A stretch of 64,000 nucleotides of DNA, from NCBI GenBank assembly GCA_902492895.1, contig CABUNG010000009.1, positions 6,243 to 70,242 on the forward strand. The letters run 5' to 3'. Source of the DNA: an uncultured Oscillospiraceae bacterium. GTDB taxonomy: Bacteria > Bacillota > Clostridia > Oscillospirales > Acutalibacteraceae. The notes beneath the pieces are model-generated. The model did not search any database, was not told the origin of the DNA, and saw nothing but the letters and a program-made list of their open reading frames with translations. Made by a program: the position numbers and the translations under genes. Positions 15,334 to 23,962 of the stretch are shown here, in pieces. Each line of letters begins with the position of its first letter. Positions within the stretch are counted from its first letter, which is position 1.

Positions 15334-15380
15334 GATGATGATGGAAACCATCGTCCTTGTCGGTGAAGACCCCACATCTC

Positions 15381-15406
15381 GCTTCGCTCCAAGCCGGGAG
15401 CGAAGC
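15381..15406. repeat. Short inverted repeat
   Basis: GCTTCGCTCC and GGAGCGAAGC form a 10-bp perfect stem with a 6-base loop (AAGCCG) in the gap between the XRE pair and the DUF3795 gene. There is no T-run on either side, so it is not an obvious terminator; it may be a residual repeat element. Confidence 0.5.
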
Positions 15407-15498
15407 CAGCGGCTGACCGCCAGTCATCGATAGAGAATGGCCGTTGGAACAGGAAACGCCCGTTTACGGCTCCGGGAAATCACTTTTTTAAACTAAAC

Positions 15499-15873
15499 TT
15501 AGCGCTCTCCTGTTTTAATAAAATGAATCAGTTGTTCGATATCATCAAAATCATCATAATCACCAACAATACCTTCACGATGATATACAATCCCGTACTT
15601 TTCATTTCGTTCCAGACACTCTAACAGCTCATCAACACCGTAACGTTTGATGAATACGGTAAATCCATACGGCTTAAACTTTGATAAAATCCCTTTTCTG
15701 CATTCTTCGGTGCATTCATAGCAATGAGAAATATGGTTCCGCAAAGAGCATTTCCTGTTCTCGCACCAATCTTTGCCGGTGCATTTTCCTGAATTACAGC
15801 CGATGCATCTATCGTTCTCTTTACAAAGACAGCACGCAAGACCACATCTGGCTATTCCCAATTCTCTTTTCAT
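15499..15873 (-). CDS. DUF3795 family Cys-rich protein
   Basis: A 124-residue protein with fifteen cysteines in its first 60 residues: IARCGLACCLCKEN, CIGCNSGKC, CENRKCSLRN and HCYECTEECRKG. That array and the closing GDYDDFDDIEQLIHFIKTG match DUF3795 proteins, which probably bind zinc or iron-sulfur and have no known role. ATG at 15873 follows AGGGGATTGAATT. The gene is clearly A/T-richer than its neighbours (many TTT, AAA and ATA codons), which suggests recent acquisition from a low-GC Firmicute. It stands alone, with no evident partner. Confidence 0.85.
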   Translation of the reverse strand: MKRELGIARCGLACCLCKENDRCIGCNSGKCTGKDWCENRKCSLRNHISHCYECTEECRKGILSKFKPYGFTVFIKRYGVDELLECLERNEKYGIVYHREGIVGDYDDFDDIEQLIHFIKTGER

Positions 15874-15949
15874 AATTCAATCCCCTATCGTCGCTCTTTC
15901 GCTGAATAAAGTCGATACGGCCTCGCTGCAGTAAAAGCTGACCGTGGGA

Positions 15950-16930
15950 TTATGGTATAGCTTTGGGATTGACAACCAAAGTGGACGGACAATAGGTGAA
16001 CTTGGACGGCGGATAGGTCCCCGTATCGAGAAACGCCTTCGCCAGATCCGCAGCCGTCCGACACTGCGCCACAATATCCTGGGCGACATAGGCCGCGATC
16101 AGTCCGGATTCCAGATAGGGCCGGTTTCCCGGAGGATTCTCAAAGCCCATGCAGATCACCCTTTTGTGCAGGCCGAGTTTCTGCACGGCCAGGCAAACCT
16201 GCGGCAGAAACCCGTCGGCGCAGACAATGCAGTCGAATCCGTCCGGACCGATTTCATGGAGCTGGCGCGCGAGCTGCGCCGACTGGGATTTTCCGGGTAA
16301 AGGAAGGGCCATGCGGCGGGGCGGCGGTCCTTCTTTTGCCGCCAGGGTCTCCATAAACCCCTCCAGCCGTTTCCGTCCGTTGACGTTTGCGTCGCTGGAT
16401 ATGCAGACAACCCGCGGATAGCGGCAGAAATGGGTGAGATACGCCTCCCCCAGCCGCCGCCCGTCATCATAAGCGTGGCTGCCGATATAAAACGTCCCGG
16501 TTATATCGAGATACTCAGACAAAAGAAAGAGCGGGATGCGGCCGGCATATTCACGCAGAAGAGAGACGGTCTCGGGCGTGTCCGCCGCCGAGAGCAGCAT
16601 CAGACGGGCCCCGTGCCGGGCCGCCTGATCCAGATACAACGCGACCTCATCCGTATCATACAGCCGGGAATACAGGTGGAAGCGGCGGCGAAGGCCGGCT
16701 GTTGCTGCCTGCAGCTCTATAAAAGCGGGATTCCAGAAGTAGCGGGGCGTATCGGGGAGAATCATCACCATATCGTCTTCGGACGACGACGGAGACAGCG
16801 GACCCGCGGCCTCCAGCACCCGCCGCCGTGTCTCATGATCGACTCCGGGGCAGTGATTGAGCGCCCGGCTGATGGTAGCCTTGCTGACATTGGTCTTTTG
16901 CGCCAAATCCGACAGGTCGCGTTTTTTCAT
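15950..16930 (-). CDS. LacI-family transcriptional regulator
   Basis: A 326-residue regulator: N-terminal LacI helix-turn-helix (LSDLAQKTNVSKATISRALN), hinge around residue 50, then a periplasmic-binding-protein-like effector domain ending KFTYCPSTLVVNPKAIP. Such proteins bind a sugar or nucleoside and control catabolic genes. ATG at 16930 has GAGGAACATC upstream; the frame opens five codons earlier. No sugar gene adjoins it (pgeF is divergent), so its targets are elsewhere, possibly the glycan locus beyond 45 kb. The DNA-binding motif is canonical, while the effector cannot be inferred. Confidence 0.88.
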   Translation of the reverse strand: MKKRDLSDLAQKTNVSKATISRALNHCPGVDHETRRRVLEAAGPLSPSSSEDDMVMILPDTPRYFWNPAFIELQAATAGLRRRFHLYSRLYDTDEVALYLDQAARHGARLMLLSAADTPETVSLLREYAGRIPLFLLSEYLDITGTFYIGSHAYDDGRRLGEAYLTHFCRYPRVVCISSDANVNGRKRLEGFMETLAAKEGPPPRRMALPLPGKSQSAQLARQLHEIGPDGFDCIVCADGFLPQVCLAVQKLGLHKRVICMGFENPPGNRPYLESGLIAAYVAQDIVAQCRTAADLAKAFLDTGTYPPSKFTYCPSTLVVNPKAIP

Positions 16931-17086
16931 GATGTTCCTCCGCACAGACCTTACTGTGAAAGCGTATCGGCAACAGGAGTATCCGGCCGCCGAATGCCGA
17001 TAATATAATACGGCGGGACAGTTTCAGTATACCACAGGCCCCTTTCAAAGAAAAGAGGCCATTTGGAAACCGCATACAAGCAGGAA

Positions 17087-17115
17087 TTGCCGGGCGGCCG
17101 TTCCTGTGCTATACT
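17087..17115 (+). promoter_or_regulatory. Sigma-A-type promoter for pgeF
   Basis: TTGCCG (17087-17092) and TATACT (17110-17115) with a 17-base spacer, 31 bp before the pgeF start. Confidence 0.7.
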
Positions 17116-17146
17116 AAACAAAGACTTTAGCAAAGGAGATGGCGGG

Positions 17147-17980
17147 ATGCAGCTGCCAGTTTCAAAGCGGATGACCGCTCACGAGGGTCTGGGGTCCGCC
17201 TACTATTCCTTCCCGTCGCTGGATGCGGTTCCGTTTGTCCGGCACGGTTTTTCCACCCGGCTCGGCGGGGTCAGCGAAGGGATCTTCGCGTCGATGAACC
17301 TCAGCTTTACCCGGGGCGACCGGCCGGAAGCGGTCAGGGAAAATTTCACGGTCTTCTGCCGCAGCTTGGGGGTTCGGGCAGAGGACGTGGTGATTTCCGC
17401 TCAGGAGCACCACACCCGTCTGTATAACGCCACGGCCGCCGACCGGGGGCGCGGCGTGACGCGGGAACGCGGGTATACCGACATCGACGGCCTGATGACC
17501 GACGAGCCAGGCGTGGTGCTGTGCACACAGTACGCGGACTGTGTCCCGCTGTTTTTCGTCGATCCGGTCCGCAAGGTTGTAGCAACCTCCCATTCGGGCT
17601 GGAAGGGCACGGTGGCCCGCATCGGCAAGGTGACGGTGGAGCGGATGGCAAAGGATTATGGCTGCCGTCCGGACGATGTGCTGGCCGCGGTTGGTCCCTC
17701 TATCGGAAGCTGCTGCTTCGAAGTCGACGAGCCTGTCGCAGCGGCGTTTTCCGCACTTGAAGAGGGGTGCGGATGTGTAAGAGAACGCGGAGAAGGGAAA
17801 TTCGATGTGGATTTGTGGGAGGTCAACCGCCGTATTCTCCTGTCGTCGGGGATAAAAGCGGAGCATATCGCGGTCACCGATCTCTGTACCCGCTGTCATC
17901 CCGACGTGTTCTGGTCCCACCGGGCCGCCGGCCCGGCCCGCGGCAGCCTGGCGGCTTTTATCGCCATAGCCGAATCGTAG
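17147..17980 (+). CDS. pgeF: Peptidoglycan editing factor PgeF (YfiH, multicopper-oxidase fold)
   Basis: A 277-residue YfiH/DUF152 protein. Family members remove mis-incorporated L-Ser from UDP-MurNAc and also show purine-nucleoside phosphorylase or laccase-like activity. Conserved features are HGFSTRLGGVSEG, QEHHTRL, TQYADCVPLFFVD, HSGWKGTV, GPSIGSCCFEV and CTRCHPDVFWSHR, which together supply the His and Cys metal ligands. ATG at 17147 has AAAGGAGATGGCGGG upstream; the frame begins 28 codons earlier without support. It is followed 11 bp later by the PF06541-type membrane protein gene, so the two form one transcript ending near 18986. Confidence 0.92.
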   Translation: MQLPVSKRMTAHEGLGSAYYSFPSLDAVPFVRHGFSTRLGGVSEGIFASMNLSFTRGDRPEAVRENFTVFCRSLGVRAEDVVISAQEHHTRLYNATAADRGRGVTRERGYTDIDGLMTDEPGVVLCTQYADCVPLFFVDPVRKVVATSHSGWKGTVARIGKVTVERMAKDYGCRPDDVLAAVGPSIGSCCFEVDEPVAAAFSALEEGCGCVRERGEGKFDVDLWEVNRRILLSSGIKAEHIAVTDLCTRCHPDVFWSHRAAGPARGSLAAFIAIAES

Positions 17981-17991
17981 GAGGCGGATGT

Positions 17992-18921
17992 ATGCCATAT
18001 GGAATCACCGACATGGTGCTGTATTTTTTTCTGTATAGTTTTCTCGGCTGGGCACAGGAAACCGTGCAATGCTCCATTCGGGAAAAACGCTTCGTCAACC
18101 GCGGATTCCTGAACGGTCCGCTCTGTCCGATATACGGCTGCGGGGCGCTGCTGATTTTCACCTGCCTGCTCCCGATCAAACGCGGAATCGCGTCGCCGTG
18201 GCTGTCCGTACCCCTGGTATTCTTGTGCGGGGCGGTGATCGCTTCGGCGCTGGAATACGTCACGTCCTGGGCGATGGAAAAGCTGTTCCACGCCCGCTGG
18301 TGGGATTATTCCGATAAAAAATGGAACATAAACGGGCGGATTTGTTTTTGGATTTCGGTTGGCTGGGGCTTGCTGGCGGCGATTTTTGTTTTTGGAATTC
18401 AGCCGCTATTCGAAAAGGGAATGCGGGACCTGGCGGCCTGGCAGCCGCTTCTGCCGGTCATCTCGGCGGTGTCCTTTTCCGCCCTCATGCTCGTGGATAC
18501 GGTCTTCTCCATAAAAGCCGCTCTGTCGATCGGCAACCGCCTCGAAAAACTGGAAAATTTGGGCGGCCTTCTCAAAGAGCATCTGGAAAATCTGGAGCTG
18601 CCGACCGAAGATGTCGTGCTGCGGCTGGAAAGTGCCTACGACCGGCTGGCGGAGAAGAAGCAGGGGGTTCAAAACAGCATCCAGTCCCAGCTGAATGTCT
18701 GGCGCGCCCTCAGTGCCGACGAAAAGAAGGCACACATCGCGGGACTGGTGGCGGAACTCCAAAAGAAACGGGAAGATCTGTTCCATTCCCGTTTCCAGCA
18801 GCGGCGTCTGCTGCACGCCTTTCCGCATATGCGCCGTACCGATGCACAAACGGATGCAGGGAAAACCCGTACCTTCAATGAGCTGCTCGACGAATGGCGG
18901 AATCATCTGAAGAAAAAGTAA
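17992..18921 (+). CDS. Putative ABC-transporter type IV membrane protein (PF06541-type)
   Basis: A 309-residue protein with about five membrane helices in the first 170 residues (start VLYFFLYSFLGWAQETV, then GPLCPIYGCGALLIF and ISVGWGLLAAIFVF), followed by a long charged, probably coiled-coil cytosolic tail (about 180-309). FLGWxxE and GFLNGPLCPIYG are the recognisable signatures of this family, annotated as an ABC-transporter-type permease though no ATPase partner is here. The long C-terminal helical tail is unusual in length. ATG at 17992 follows GGAGGCGGATGT. Function unknown; possible envelope or spore-related role. Confidence 0.8.
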   Translation: MPYGITDMVLYFFLYSFLGWAQETVQCSIREKRFVNRGFLNGPLCPIYGCGALLIFTCLLPIKRGIASPWLSVPLVFLCGAVIASALEYVTSWAMEKLFHARWWDYSDKKWNINGRICFWISVGWGLLAAIFVFGIQPLFEKGMRDLAAWQPLLPVISAVSFSALMLVDTVFSIKAALSIGNRLEKLENLGGLLKEHLENLELPTEDVVLRLESAYDRLAEKKQGVQNSIQSQLNVWRALSADEKKAHIAGLVAELQKKREDLFHSRFQQRRLLHAFPHMRRTDAQTDAGKTRTFNELLDEWRNHLKKK

Positions 18922-18985
18922 GCCGGCCTGGGGAAAACGTCCGAACGAAAAGAGCGGACAGCATTTTCAATATGCGCCGATAGAG

Positions 18986-19024
18986 GCGGCCCCGTTATGG
19001 AAAGAAGCGGGGCTGCTTTTTTGG
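18986..19024 (+). terminator. Terminator after pgeF unit
   Basis: GCGGCCCCG pairs with CGGGGCTGC around a 13-base loop, followed by TTTTTT. Confidence 0.8.
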
Positions 19025-19103
19025 AGGGCGGACGGCCGGATTCGCATCCGCGCGGATCCGGCTGTCTCGTTCCCTCTCCCCTGCCGGAACTTTAACAAAC
19101 AAA

Positions 19104-19139
19104 GAAGGCCGATACCCACATACGTGGGTATCGGCCTTC
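19104..19139. terminator. Hairpin after groEL
   Basis: GAAGGCCGATACCCAC and GTGGGTATCGGCCTTC form a perfect 16-bp stem with loop ATAC, 60 bp after the groEL stop. On the minus strand the run after it is TTTGTTTG, so termination is plausible for groESL. Confidence 0.75.
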
Positions 19140-19198
19140 CGGTTTGGATGAATACGCTTTGGGACGAGTCTGAGTCCCGGTAAGTTTCACGGTTTATC

Positions 19199-20827
19199 TC
19201 AATACATACCGTCCATTCCGGCGGGCGCAGAAGGCGCGGCCGGGGCCGGTTCTTTCTTGTCGGTCACGAGGGACTCGGTCGTCAGCACCATCGCGGCCAC
19301 CGAAGCGGCGTTCTGGAGAGCAGAACGGGTCACCTTGGTCGGATCGACGATACCGGCGGAGAACATATCGACATACTCTTCCTTGGCAAAGTCGAAGCCG
19401 TAGTTGACCTTGTTCGCGGTGAGGATCTTGTCGATGATGACGCTGCCTTCGAGACCCGCATTCGCCGCAATCTGACGCAGCGGCTCCTCGAGCGCTTTCT
19501 TCACGATCTTGACACCAGTTTTCTCGTCGCCCTCAGACGCCGCCAGCATGGCTTCGAGAGCCTTGGAGGCACTGATCAGCGCCACACCGCCGCCGGCCAC
19601 CAGACCTTCTTCGACAGCCGCCTTGGTCGCGGACAGGGCATCTTCGATGCGCAGCTTCTTTTCCTTCATTTCGATCTCGGTCGCAGCGCCGACCTTGATG
19701 ACCGCTACGCCGCCGGCCAGTTTAGCCAGCCGCTCCTGCAGCTTCTCACGGTCGAAATCGGACGTGGTCGTCTCGATCTGCGCACGGATCTGGGACACGC
19801 GGCTCTTGATCTGCTCGCCGTCGCCCATACCGTCGACGATGATGGTGTTTTCCTTCTGGACCTTGACCTGACGGGCGCGGCCCAGCATATCCATCGTGGT
19901 CTCTTTGAGATCCAGGCCGAGCTCTTCCGAGATCACCTGGCCGCCGGTCAGGATAGCGATATCCTGCAGCATCTCTTTGCGGCGATCACCGAACCCGGGC
20001 GCTTTGACGGCCACGCAGGTGAAGGTGCCGCGCAGACGGTTGACGATCAGGGTGGAGAGAGCCTCGCCCTCGACATCCTCAGCGATGATGACCAGTTTCT
20101 TGCCCGCCTGCAGAATCTGCTCGAGAAGGGGCAGGATATCCTGGATATTGGAGATCTTCTTATCGGTGATGAGGAGATAGGCGTCGTCGATGACAGCTTC
20201 CATCTTCTCGGTGTCGGTGACCATATAAGGCGTGATATAGCCGCGGTCGAACTGCATGCCCTCGACAACCTCGGTGTAGGTCTCGGCGGTCTTGGATTCC
20301 TCGACCGTGATGACGCCGTCAGCCGAAACCTTCTCCATCGCTTCCGCGATCAGCTTGCCGATGAAAGCATCGCCGGCCGAAATGGTCGCGGCGGACGCGA
20401 TATCCTCCGAACCGCTGACCTTCTTGGAATTCTTCTTGACTTCCTCGACCACCGCGTCGACAGCCGTCTGGATGCCCTTCTTGACACCCATGGGATTCGC
20501 GCCGGCCGCCACGTTCTTCATGCCTTCCCGGATGAGCGCCTGCGCCAGCAGGGTGGCGGTGGTGGTACCGTCGCCGGCCACGTCGTTGGTTTTGGTGGAG
20601 ACTTCCTTGACGAGCTGGGCGCCCATGTTTTCGAACGCATCCTCCAGCTCAATCTCCTTGGCGATGGTCACGCCGTCATTCGTAATCAGCGGAGCACCAA
20701 ATTTCTTGTCCAGAACCACGTTGCGGCCGCGCGGCCCCAGGGTGATTTTCACGGTATCGGCCAGCTGGTCAACACCCGACTGGAGCGCCTTGCGGGCTTC
20801 CTCTCCAAACAAAATCTGTTTTGCCAT
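19199..20827 (-). CDS. groEL: Chaperonin GroEL (Hsp60)
   Basis: The 542-residue 60-kDa chaperonin subunit, which forms the ATP-driven double-ring folding chamber closed by GroES. Typical motifs include LGPRGRNVVLDK, NDGVTIAKEIEL, AGDGTTTATLLAQAL and VAGGGVALI, with the C-terminal tail GGM-like PAGMDGMY. ATG at 20827 has AGGAGG upstream and lies 25 bp after groES. With groES it is under the CIRCE operator at 21171-21197, hence HrcA-controlled and heat-inducible. No insertion or truncation seen. Confidence 0.99.
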   Translation of the reverse strand: MAKQILFGEEARKALQSGVDQLADTVKITLGPRGRNVVLDKKFGAPLITNDGVTIAKEIELEDAFENMGAQLVKEVSTKTNDVAGDGTTTATLLAQALIREGMKNVAAGANPMGVKKGIQTAVDAVVEEVKKNSKKVSGSEDIASAATISAGDAFIGKLIAEAMEKVSADGVITVEESKTAETYTEVVEGMQFDRGYITPYMVTDTEKMEAVIDDAYLLITDKKISNIQDILPLLEQILQAGKKLVIIAEDVEGEALSTLIVNRLRGTFTCVAVKAPGFGDRRKEMLQDIAILTGGQVISEELGLDLKETTMDMLGRARQVKVQKENTIIVDGMGDGEQIKSRVSQIRAQIETTTSDFDREKLQERLAKLAGGVAVIKVGAATEIEMKEKKLRIEDALSATKAAVEEGLVAGGGVALISASKALEAMLAASEGDEKTGVKIVKKALEEPLRQIAANAGLEGSVIIDKILTANKVNYGFDFAKEEYVDMFSAGIVDPTKVTRSALQNAASVAAMVLTTESLVTDKKEPAPAAPSAPAGMDGMY

Positions 20828-20852
20828 AGCGGTTTACCTCCTACAATCTCGA

Positions 20853-21137
20853 TTACTCTACAATGGCCAGGATGTCGCTTTGCCGGACGATGGTGTATTC
20901 GACACCGTCCATCTTCACTTCGGTGCCGGAATACTTGCTGGTGATCACCCGATCCCCGGCTTTGACGTACATCGTCACGTCCTTGCCGTCGACGTTGCCG
21001 CCGGGGCCGACCGCCACGACTTCGGCCACCTGGGGCTTCTCTTTTGCCGAGCCCGCCAGGATAATGCCGCTCTTCGTCGTCTCTTCGGCTTCCACCATTT
21101 TGATGACCACTCTGTCTGCCAGAGGCTTCATCGTCAT
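20853..21137 (-). CDS. groES: Co-chaperonin GroES (Hsp10)
   Basis: A 94-residue lid protein of the GroEL chamber. It begins MTMKPLADRVVIKMVEAEE, has the mobile loop with TTKSGIILAG and the roof with VAVGPGG, as in the family. The start is set at 21137 rather than the ATG three codons earlier, because AAGGAGG overlaps too closely with the earlier one. First gene of the groESL operon, with promoter and CIRCE just upstream. Confidence 0.98.
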   Translation of the reverse strand: MTMKPLADRVVIKMVEAEETTKSGIILAGSAKEKPQVAEVVAVGPGGNVDGKDVTMYVKAGDRVITSKYSGTEVKMDGVEYTIVRQSDILAIVE

Positions 21138-21170
21138 AACTTTCATCCTCCTTAGAGTCTTGTACTAGAT

Positions 21171-21197
21171 TTAGCACTCCGCCGTTTTGAGTGCTAA
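21171..21197 (-). promoter_or_regulatory. CIRCE operator (HrcA binding site)
   Basis: TTAGCACTC-N9-GAGTGCTAA, a perfect match to the CIRCE consensus, in the groES leader directly downstream of the promoter. HrcA represses from here and is inactivated by heat stress. Confidence 0.98.
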
Positions 21198-21201
21198 ATC
21201 T

Positions 21202-21229
21202 ATTTTATCCCGAAAACTGGAAAAATCAA
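21202..21229 (-). promoter_or_regulatory. groESL vegetative promoter
   Basis: On the minus strand TTGATT (21224-21229), 16 bases, TAAAAT (21202-21207), directly upstream of CIRCE. Confidence 0.75.
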
Positions 21230-21267
21230 GAGGGAAATGCCCGTTTTCATGAGATTTCATAATTTTT

Positions 21268-22668
21268 TTACAATTGAGCCGGACAGGGCTCGGGGTCTTT
21301 GGCTTCCGGAGGCTGGAATCCGGCCTTCCGTTCCCATGCATGACCATGGAACCGCAGGACAAAAGCGATCACGCGGCAGGCCCAATCGACGATCATGGCG
21401 CACCAGACGCCCACGGCCCCCATATGCAGCCCGAATGCCAGGATATAACTGAGCACGATGCGGAACAGCGCCATGGACGCAATGGACACCACCATGGTAT
21501 AGCGCACGTCGCTCGCCGCCCGCAGAGCGTTCGGCAGTGTGAACGAGGCCGGCCAGAGCAGTATCCCCGCCCCCGCATGGATAAAAATCAACAGGGACGC
21601 GAGCTCTGAGGTCGCGCTGGAGATGTTGTAAAGGCGCAGAAGCAGCGGCAGAGACAGCAGAATGACCGCGTTGAGCACTCCGGCAACAAGATAGGTGACG
21701 CCGAGCAGCTTTTTGGTATACCGGCGGGCCTGCCGGTAATCCCCGGCGCCCACGCACTGCCCCACCACCGTAATCATCGCCAGGCCGATCGCCTGCCCCG
21801 GAATACAGCCGAGGGCGCACAGATTATTCGCCACGGCGTTGGCGGTGATCTGGACGGTGCCGAAGGTGGTGATGATGCTCAGCACCAGGATCCGCCCCAT
21901 CTGGAACAGGCTGTTTTCCAAGCCGTTCGGCACGCCGATATGTAGGATTTTGCGGATGAGACGCCACTGGATCCTCCATTTGGCCCTCCAATCCAGAAAA
22001 ATCTCACGGCTGGGGTTGGCCAGCAGGATCAGCAGCGCCACGGCGGCCAGGGCGCGGGAGATCAGGGACGGAAGCGCCACGCCCGCGACCCCCATATGGA
22101 AGCCGTATATCAGCACCGCGTTGCCGCCGATGTTCAGGATATTCATCCCGACCGCGATAATCATCGACGTGCGGGAGTCCCCCATCGAGCGGAACAGCGC
22201 GGCACAGGCGTTATACACCGCGATAAAGGGGTAAGATATGGCCGAAATGGAGAAATAGGTCAGGGCGCTCTGCATCACATCGTCGTCGATCCGGCCGAAT
22301 ACCAGGCGGAGCATAGGCCGCTGACAGAACAGCACCACCGTCATGAGCAGCACCGACAGCGCCAGCGACACGATCAGCAGCTGTCTCACCGATTCCCGCG
22401 CGCCCTCCTTGTCTTTGGCCCCGAGCATCTGGGCCGTCACCACCGCGCCCCCAGTGGCGAGGGCAGACATCAAATTGATGAGCAGGACGTTGAGCATATC
22501 GACGAGCGACACGCCCGACACCGCCGCCTCCCCCGCCACCGACACCATCATCGAATCGGCCATGCCCACGGCCACGGCGAGAAACTGCTCCACAATCAGA
22601 GGCAATATCAGCCTGATCAGCGCTTTTCTGGTGAATAAGGCACCCGCTTCATCCGGTTTTGCTCTCAT
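21268..22668 (-). CDS. MATE-family efflux transporter
   Basis: A 466-residue membrane protein with about 12 helices in two homologous halves (LPLIVEQFLAVAVGMADSMM in the first, VPNGLENSLFQMGRILV in the second), as in NorM/DinF-type sodium- or proton-driven multidrug exporters. The conserved GVSLVDMLNVLLINLMSALA and GAGDYRQARRYTKKLL regions are recognisable. ATG at 22668 has AAAGGGGTCGGGATC upstream; the open frame goes 57 codons further without a site. The gene begins 53 bp after the methyltransferase on the same strand and lies between it and groESL. Substrate unknown. Confidence 0.93.
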   Translation of the reverse strand: MRAKPDEAGALFTRKALIRLILPLIVEQFLAVAVGMADSMMVSVAGEAAVSGVSLVDMLNVLLINLMSALATGGAVVTAQMLGAKDKEGARESVRQLLIVSLALSVLLMTVVLFCQRPMLRLVFGRIDDDVMQSALTYFSISAISYPFIAVYNACAALFRSMGDSRTSMIIAVGMNILNIGGNAVLIYGFHMGVAGVALPSLISRALAAVALLILLANPSREIFLDWRAKWRIQWRLIRKILHIGVPNGLENSLFQMGRILVLSIITTFGTVQITANAVANNLCALGCIPGQAIGLAMITVVGQCVGAGDYRQARRYTKKLLGVTYLVAGVLNAVILLSLPLLLRLYNISSATSELASLLIFIHAGAGILLWPASFTLPNALRAASDVRYTMVVSIASMALFRIVLSYILAFGLHMGAVGVWCAMIVDWACRVIAFVLRFHGHAWERKAGFQPPEAKDPEPCPAQL

Positions 22669-22720
22669 GATCCCGACCCCTTTGCCGCTTTCCCGCGGCG
22701 GTGATGCATACCATTTTGAT

Positions 22721-23842
22721 TCAAGCGCGGTAATAGATATACAGCTGGCATTTGAGCATGCCGTTATAGAGCTTACGGCGCTTGTCGGCCTTCCGTCCGA
22801 ACAGGGTTTCAAATTCCTCGTGAGGACTGATAACGGCATACGTCCAGCCCTTCTTCGGCTGAAACACCTGCCCCATCAGGCGGTAGAGTCCTTCCGCCGC
22901 CTGCACGTCGAGCAGACGCTCTCCATAAGGCGGGTTGCAGAGCACCACGCCGCTGTCACCCTGCGGGACAAAAGTGCGCAGATCCCGGACAGAGCTCCGG
23001 ACGCAGTCCCCTACTCCGGCTTTCTCTGCGTTTTCCAGCGTCAACCGGACGGCGTCGGGGTCGACATCCCCGCCGATGGCTGCGTATTTTTTGTCCGCGA
23101 GCACCTGGTCCTTGGCCGCGCGGCGCTCCTCTTCCCAGATACGGGCGGACACCGCGCCCCACTGCATGGCGGCAAACCGCCGCCGGACGCCCGGGGCGAT
23201 CCGTTTGGCCGCGAGCGCGGCCTCGATGAGCAGCGTACCCGACCCGCAGCAGGGATCGATCACCTGATCGGCCAGCCTGGCGCGGGTAAGATCCACGATC
23301 GCGGCGGCCAGAGTTTCCTTGATGGGGGCGCCGCCGGCATTGGCCCGGTATCCCCTTTTGTGCAGGCCGGGGCCGGTGGTATCGAGCAGGAGCGTCGCCT
23401 CATCTTTGAGCAGGGTGAACTGCACCTGCACCGTCGGGCCGCTCTCCTCAAACCAAGACAGGCCATAAACGCTTTTCAGCCGTTCCACAATGGCCTTCTT
23501 GATGATGGACTGGCAGTCGGGCACGCTGTGCAGCGCGGAATTGAGGGACCACCCCTTGACCGGGAACGCGTCCTTCTTCCCGATCCAGTTCTCCCACGGC
23601 AGGGCGCGCACCCCCTGGAACAGCTCCTCGAAGGTGCGGGCGGCAAAACTCCCCATATGGATCTGGATCCGCTCCGCGTACCGTGAGCCGATATTGGTCC
23701 GGGCCAGCATCTCCGGTCCGCCCGAGAAGAGGACGCGGCCGTTCTGAACGCGGACATTCTCCGCGTTCATCCGTTTGAGTTCGTCCCCCAAAATTCCCTC
23801 GATGCCAAACAGGCAGGGGGCTGCAAATTCCCATTTTTCCAT
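22721..23842 (-). CDS. THUMP-domain class I rRNA/tRNA methyltransferase (RlmL/YpsC type)
   Basis: A 373-residue RNA methyltransferase with an N-terminal ferredoxin-like/THUMP part (to about 160) and a C-terminal Rossmann domain. SAM motif I is DPCCGSGTLLIEAAL, and the catalytic NPPY is in LCNPPYGERL. This layout matches the YpsC/RlmL N-terminal-type family that makes m2G in 23S rRNA, although related members act on tRNA. ATG at 23842 follows GAAAGGAACGGCGTCGGA. Followed 53 bp later by the MATE gene. Substrate specificity is inferred from the family only. Confidence 0.9.
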   Translation of the reverse strand: MEKWEFAAPCLFGIEGILGDELKRMNAENVRVQNGRVLFSGGPEMLARTNIGSRYAERIQIHMGSFAARTFEELFQGVRALPWENWIGKKDAFPVKGWSLNSALHSVPDCQSIIKKAIVERLKSVYGLSWFEESGPTVQVQFTLLKDEATLLLDTTGPGLHKRGYRANAGGAPIKETLAAAIVDLTRARLADQVIDPCCGSGTLLIEAALAAKRIAPGVRRRFAAMQWGAVSARIWEEERRAAKDQVLADKKYAAIGGDVDPDAVRLTLENAEKAGVGDCVRSSVRDLRTFVPQGDSGVVLCNPPYGERLLDVQAAEGLYRLMGQVFQPKKGWTYAVISPHEEFETLFGRKADKRRKLYNGMLKCQLYIYYRA

Positions 23843-23914
23843 TCCGACGCCGTTCCTTTCTGGAATATCGGCCGCCTGACGGCGGCCGGCCGACTGAAAC
23901 ATCCATCTATTCCC

Positions 23915-23946
23915 AAAAAGGGACGGCCGCGCCGCCGCGGCCGTCC
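23915..23946 (-). terminator. Terminator after hpf
   Basis: GGACGGCCGCG / CGCGGCCGTCC perfect 11-bp stem, 4-base loop, then CTTTTT on the minus strand. Confidence 0.9.
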
Positions 23947-23962
23947 GCTCTATTGTCCACGA

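Noticed and set aside
15381..15406. A terminator for the XRE pair
   Set aside because: No T-run on either side; the clear terminator for that unit is at 15300-15333.
13014..15900. A prophage or integrative element
   Set aside because: No integrase, att repeat, capsid, tail or relaxase gene was found; the stretch is only called accessory.
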